DNA of 6,367 bases from Chitinophagales bacterium (GTDB taxonomy: Bacteria; Bacteroidota; Bacteroidia; Chitinophagales; UBA10324). Of the stretch, positions 5,780 to 6,367 are shown in pieces (positions within the stretch are counted from its first letter, which is position 1; each line of letters begins with the position of its first letter). The notes under the pieces are model-generated. The model was given only the letters and a program-made list of their open reading frames with translations, was not told the origin of the DNA and ran no database searches. Location of the stretch: assembly GCA_026786335.1 (NCBI GenBank), contig JAJAYG010000113.1, positions 1-6,367 of the forward strand, in the 5' to 3' direction. A program made the translations under genes and the position numbers.

Positions 5780-6367
5780 TCACAAACTTCCAATTGTTAT
5801 CAGCTTCTTCTCCAGGTATTCATACAAACCTTCACTGCCGCTTTCGTGACCGATACCACTTTGTTTCCAACCACCAAATGGAGCCTCGGTTCCCTGCGGC
5901 ATCCAGTCGTTGATACCGATCATTCCAAACTCTAATTTTTCAGATAGGAAAATTGAAGTTTTTAAATCATTGGTCCATACATAAGCAGCAAGACCATAAG
6001 GTGTGTTGTTTGCCTTTTGAATCACTTCTTCAATGCTATCGAATGGAATTACAGGAAGCACTGGCCCAAAAATTTCCTGATCATAAAATTTTGCAGTAGC
6101 TGTCTTATCAGCAATCACTGTGGGCTCAATATAAAATCCTTTATCTTTTGTTGATCCGCCAATCATTACTTCGGCACCTTCTTCCTTTGCTTGTGAAATT
6201 ATTTTTAGTACAGCTTCCTGCTGCCGCTTATTAATCAAGGGACCCATGCGGGTAGTTTCATCAAGACCATTTCCAGTTTTATGTGCTGAAACATTTTTTA
6301 CTACTGCAGAAAGAAACTGATCGTAAATTTTCCGGTGCACAAAAAATCTTTGCGGAATGTTACACAC
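5780..6367 (-). CDS. gabD: succinate-semialdehyde dehydrogenase-type aldehyde dehydrogenase, C-terminal part (runs off right edge)
   Basis: The last 195 residues of an NAD(P)-dependent aldehyde dehydrogenase are present. The second residue in the window is the cysteine of the VCNIPQRFFV block, matching the catalytic cysteine context (GQ-x-C) of the superfamily, so the nucleophile is just inside the window and the Rossmann domain is outside. Other signatures are EIFGPVLPV (98-106), NTPYGLAAYV (121-130), FGMIGIND (147-154) and APFGGWKQSGIG (162-173). About 193 residues after the cysteine is the usual length for GabD-type enzymes, so the C-terminus is complete. The product would oxidise succinate semialdehyde, or a related omega-semialdehyde, to the dicarboxylate. 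The GabT-like gene in the same window supports this specificity, but the substrate pocket is largely not visible. The frame is open to the edge; the GTG at 6367 is an internal valine codon, not a start. Confidence 0.88.
   Translation of the reverse strand: MCNIPQRFFVHRKIYDQFLSAVVKNVSAHKTGNGLDETTRMGPLINKRQQEAVLKIISQAKEEGAEVMIGGSTKDKGFYIEPTVIADKTATAKFYDQEIFGPVLPVIPFDSIEEVIQKANNTPYGLAAYVWTNDLKTSIFLSEKLEFGMIGINDWMPQGTEAPFGGWKQSGIGHESGSEGLYEYLEKKLITIGSL

Noticed and set aside
1..6367. CRISPR arrays, tRNA or rRNA genes, transposases, or an anti-phage system
   Set aside because: I saw no regularly spaced repeats, cloverleaf sequences, transposase motifs or recognised defence proteins; the PIN cassette alone does not justify a defence call.

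Overview
The window looks like a chromosomal segment from a member of the Bacteroidota. The DNA is AT-rich, start codons lack obvious Shine-Dalgarno sequences, two sites match the TAnnTTTG -7 element typical of that phylum, and the proteins have a Bacteroidota flavour. This placement is an inference. Every supported gene lies on the minus strand, so transcription runs from high to low coordinates.

In transcription order, the window opens with the C-terminal half of a succinate-semialdehyde-type aldehyde dehydrogenase (6367-5780). A 232-base intergenic stretch with a good promoter candidate follows, then a complete SLC13/DASS-type anion transporter with two central RCK_C-like domains (5547-3769). 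Immediately after its stop codon is a decayed second copy of the dehydrogenase 3' end (3763-3592). Next come an NhaC-family antiporter or amino-acid transporter (3492-2125), a broken DUF433 antitoxin-like gene (2072-1875), a 69-residue antitoxin-like protein (1859-1650), and a PIN domain fused in frame to a GNAT acetyltransferase (1638-571). A palindromic intergenic repeat (503-579) leads into the N-terminal third of a GabT-like class III aminotransferase (469-1), which runs off the left edge.

The metabolic core (aldehyde dehydrogenase, NhaC-family transporter, GNAT, aminotransferase) reads as a locus for catabolism of 4-aminobutyrate or a related omega-amino acid. The transporter may bring the substrate in, the aminotransferase would make the semialdehyde, and the dehydrogenase would oxidise it to the dicarboxylate.

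Two later events appear superimposed on this core. First, the SLC13 gene is bracketed by an intact and a decayed copy of the dehydrogenase 3' end, which suggests insertion or duplication at that gene. Second, a toxin-antitoxin-like cassette (DUF433 relic, 69-residue protein, PIN domain) sits between the NhaC gene and the GNAT gene, and its PIN reading frame has become fused to the GNAT. I found no RNA genes, CRISPR arrays, transposase genes or replication origins.
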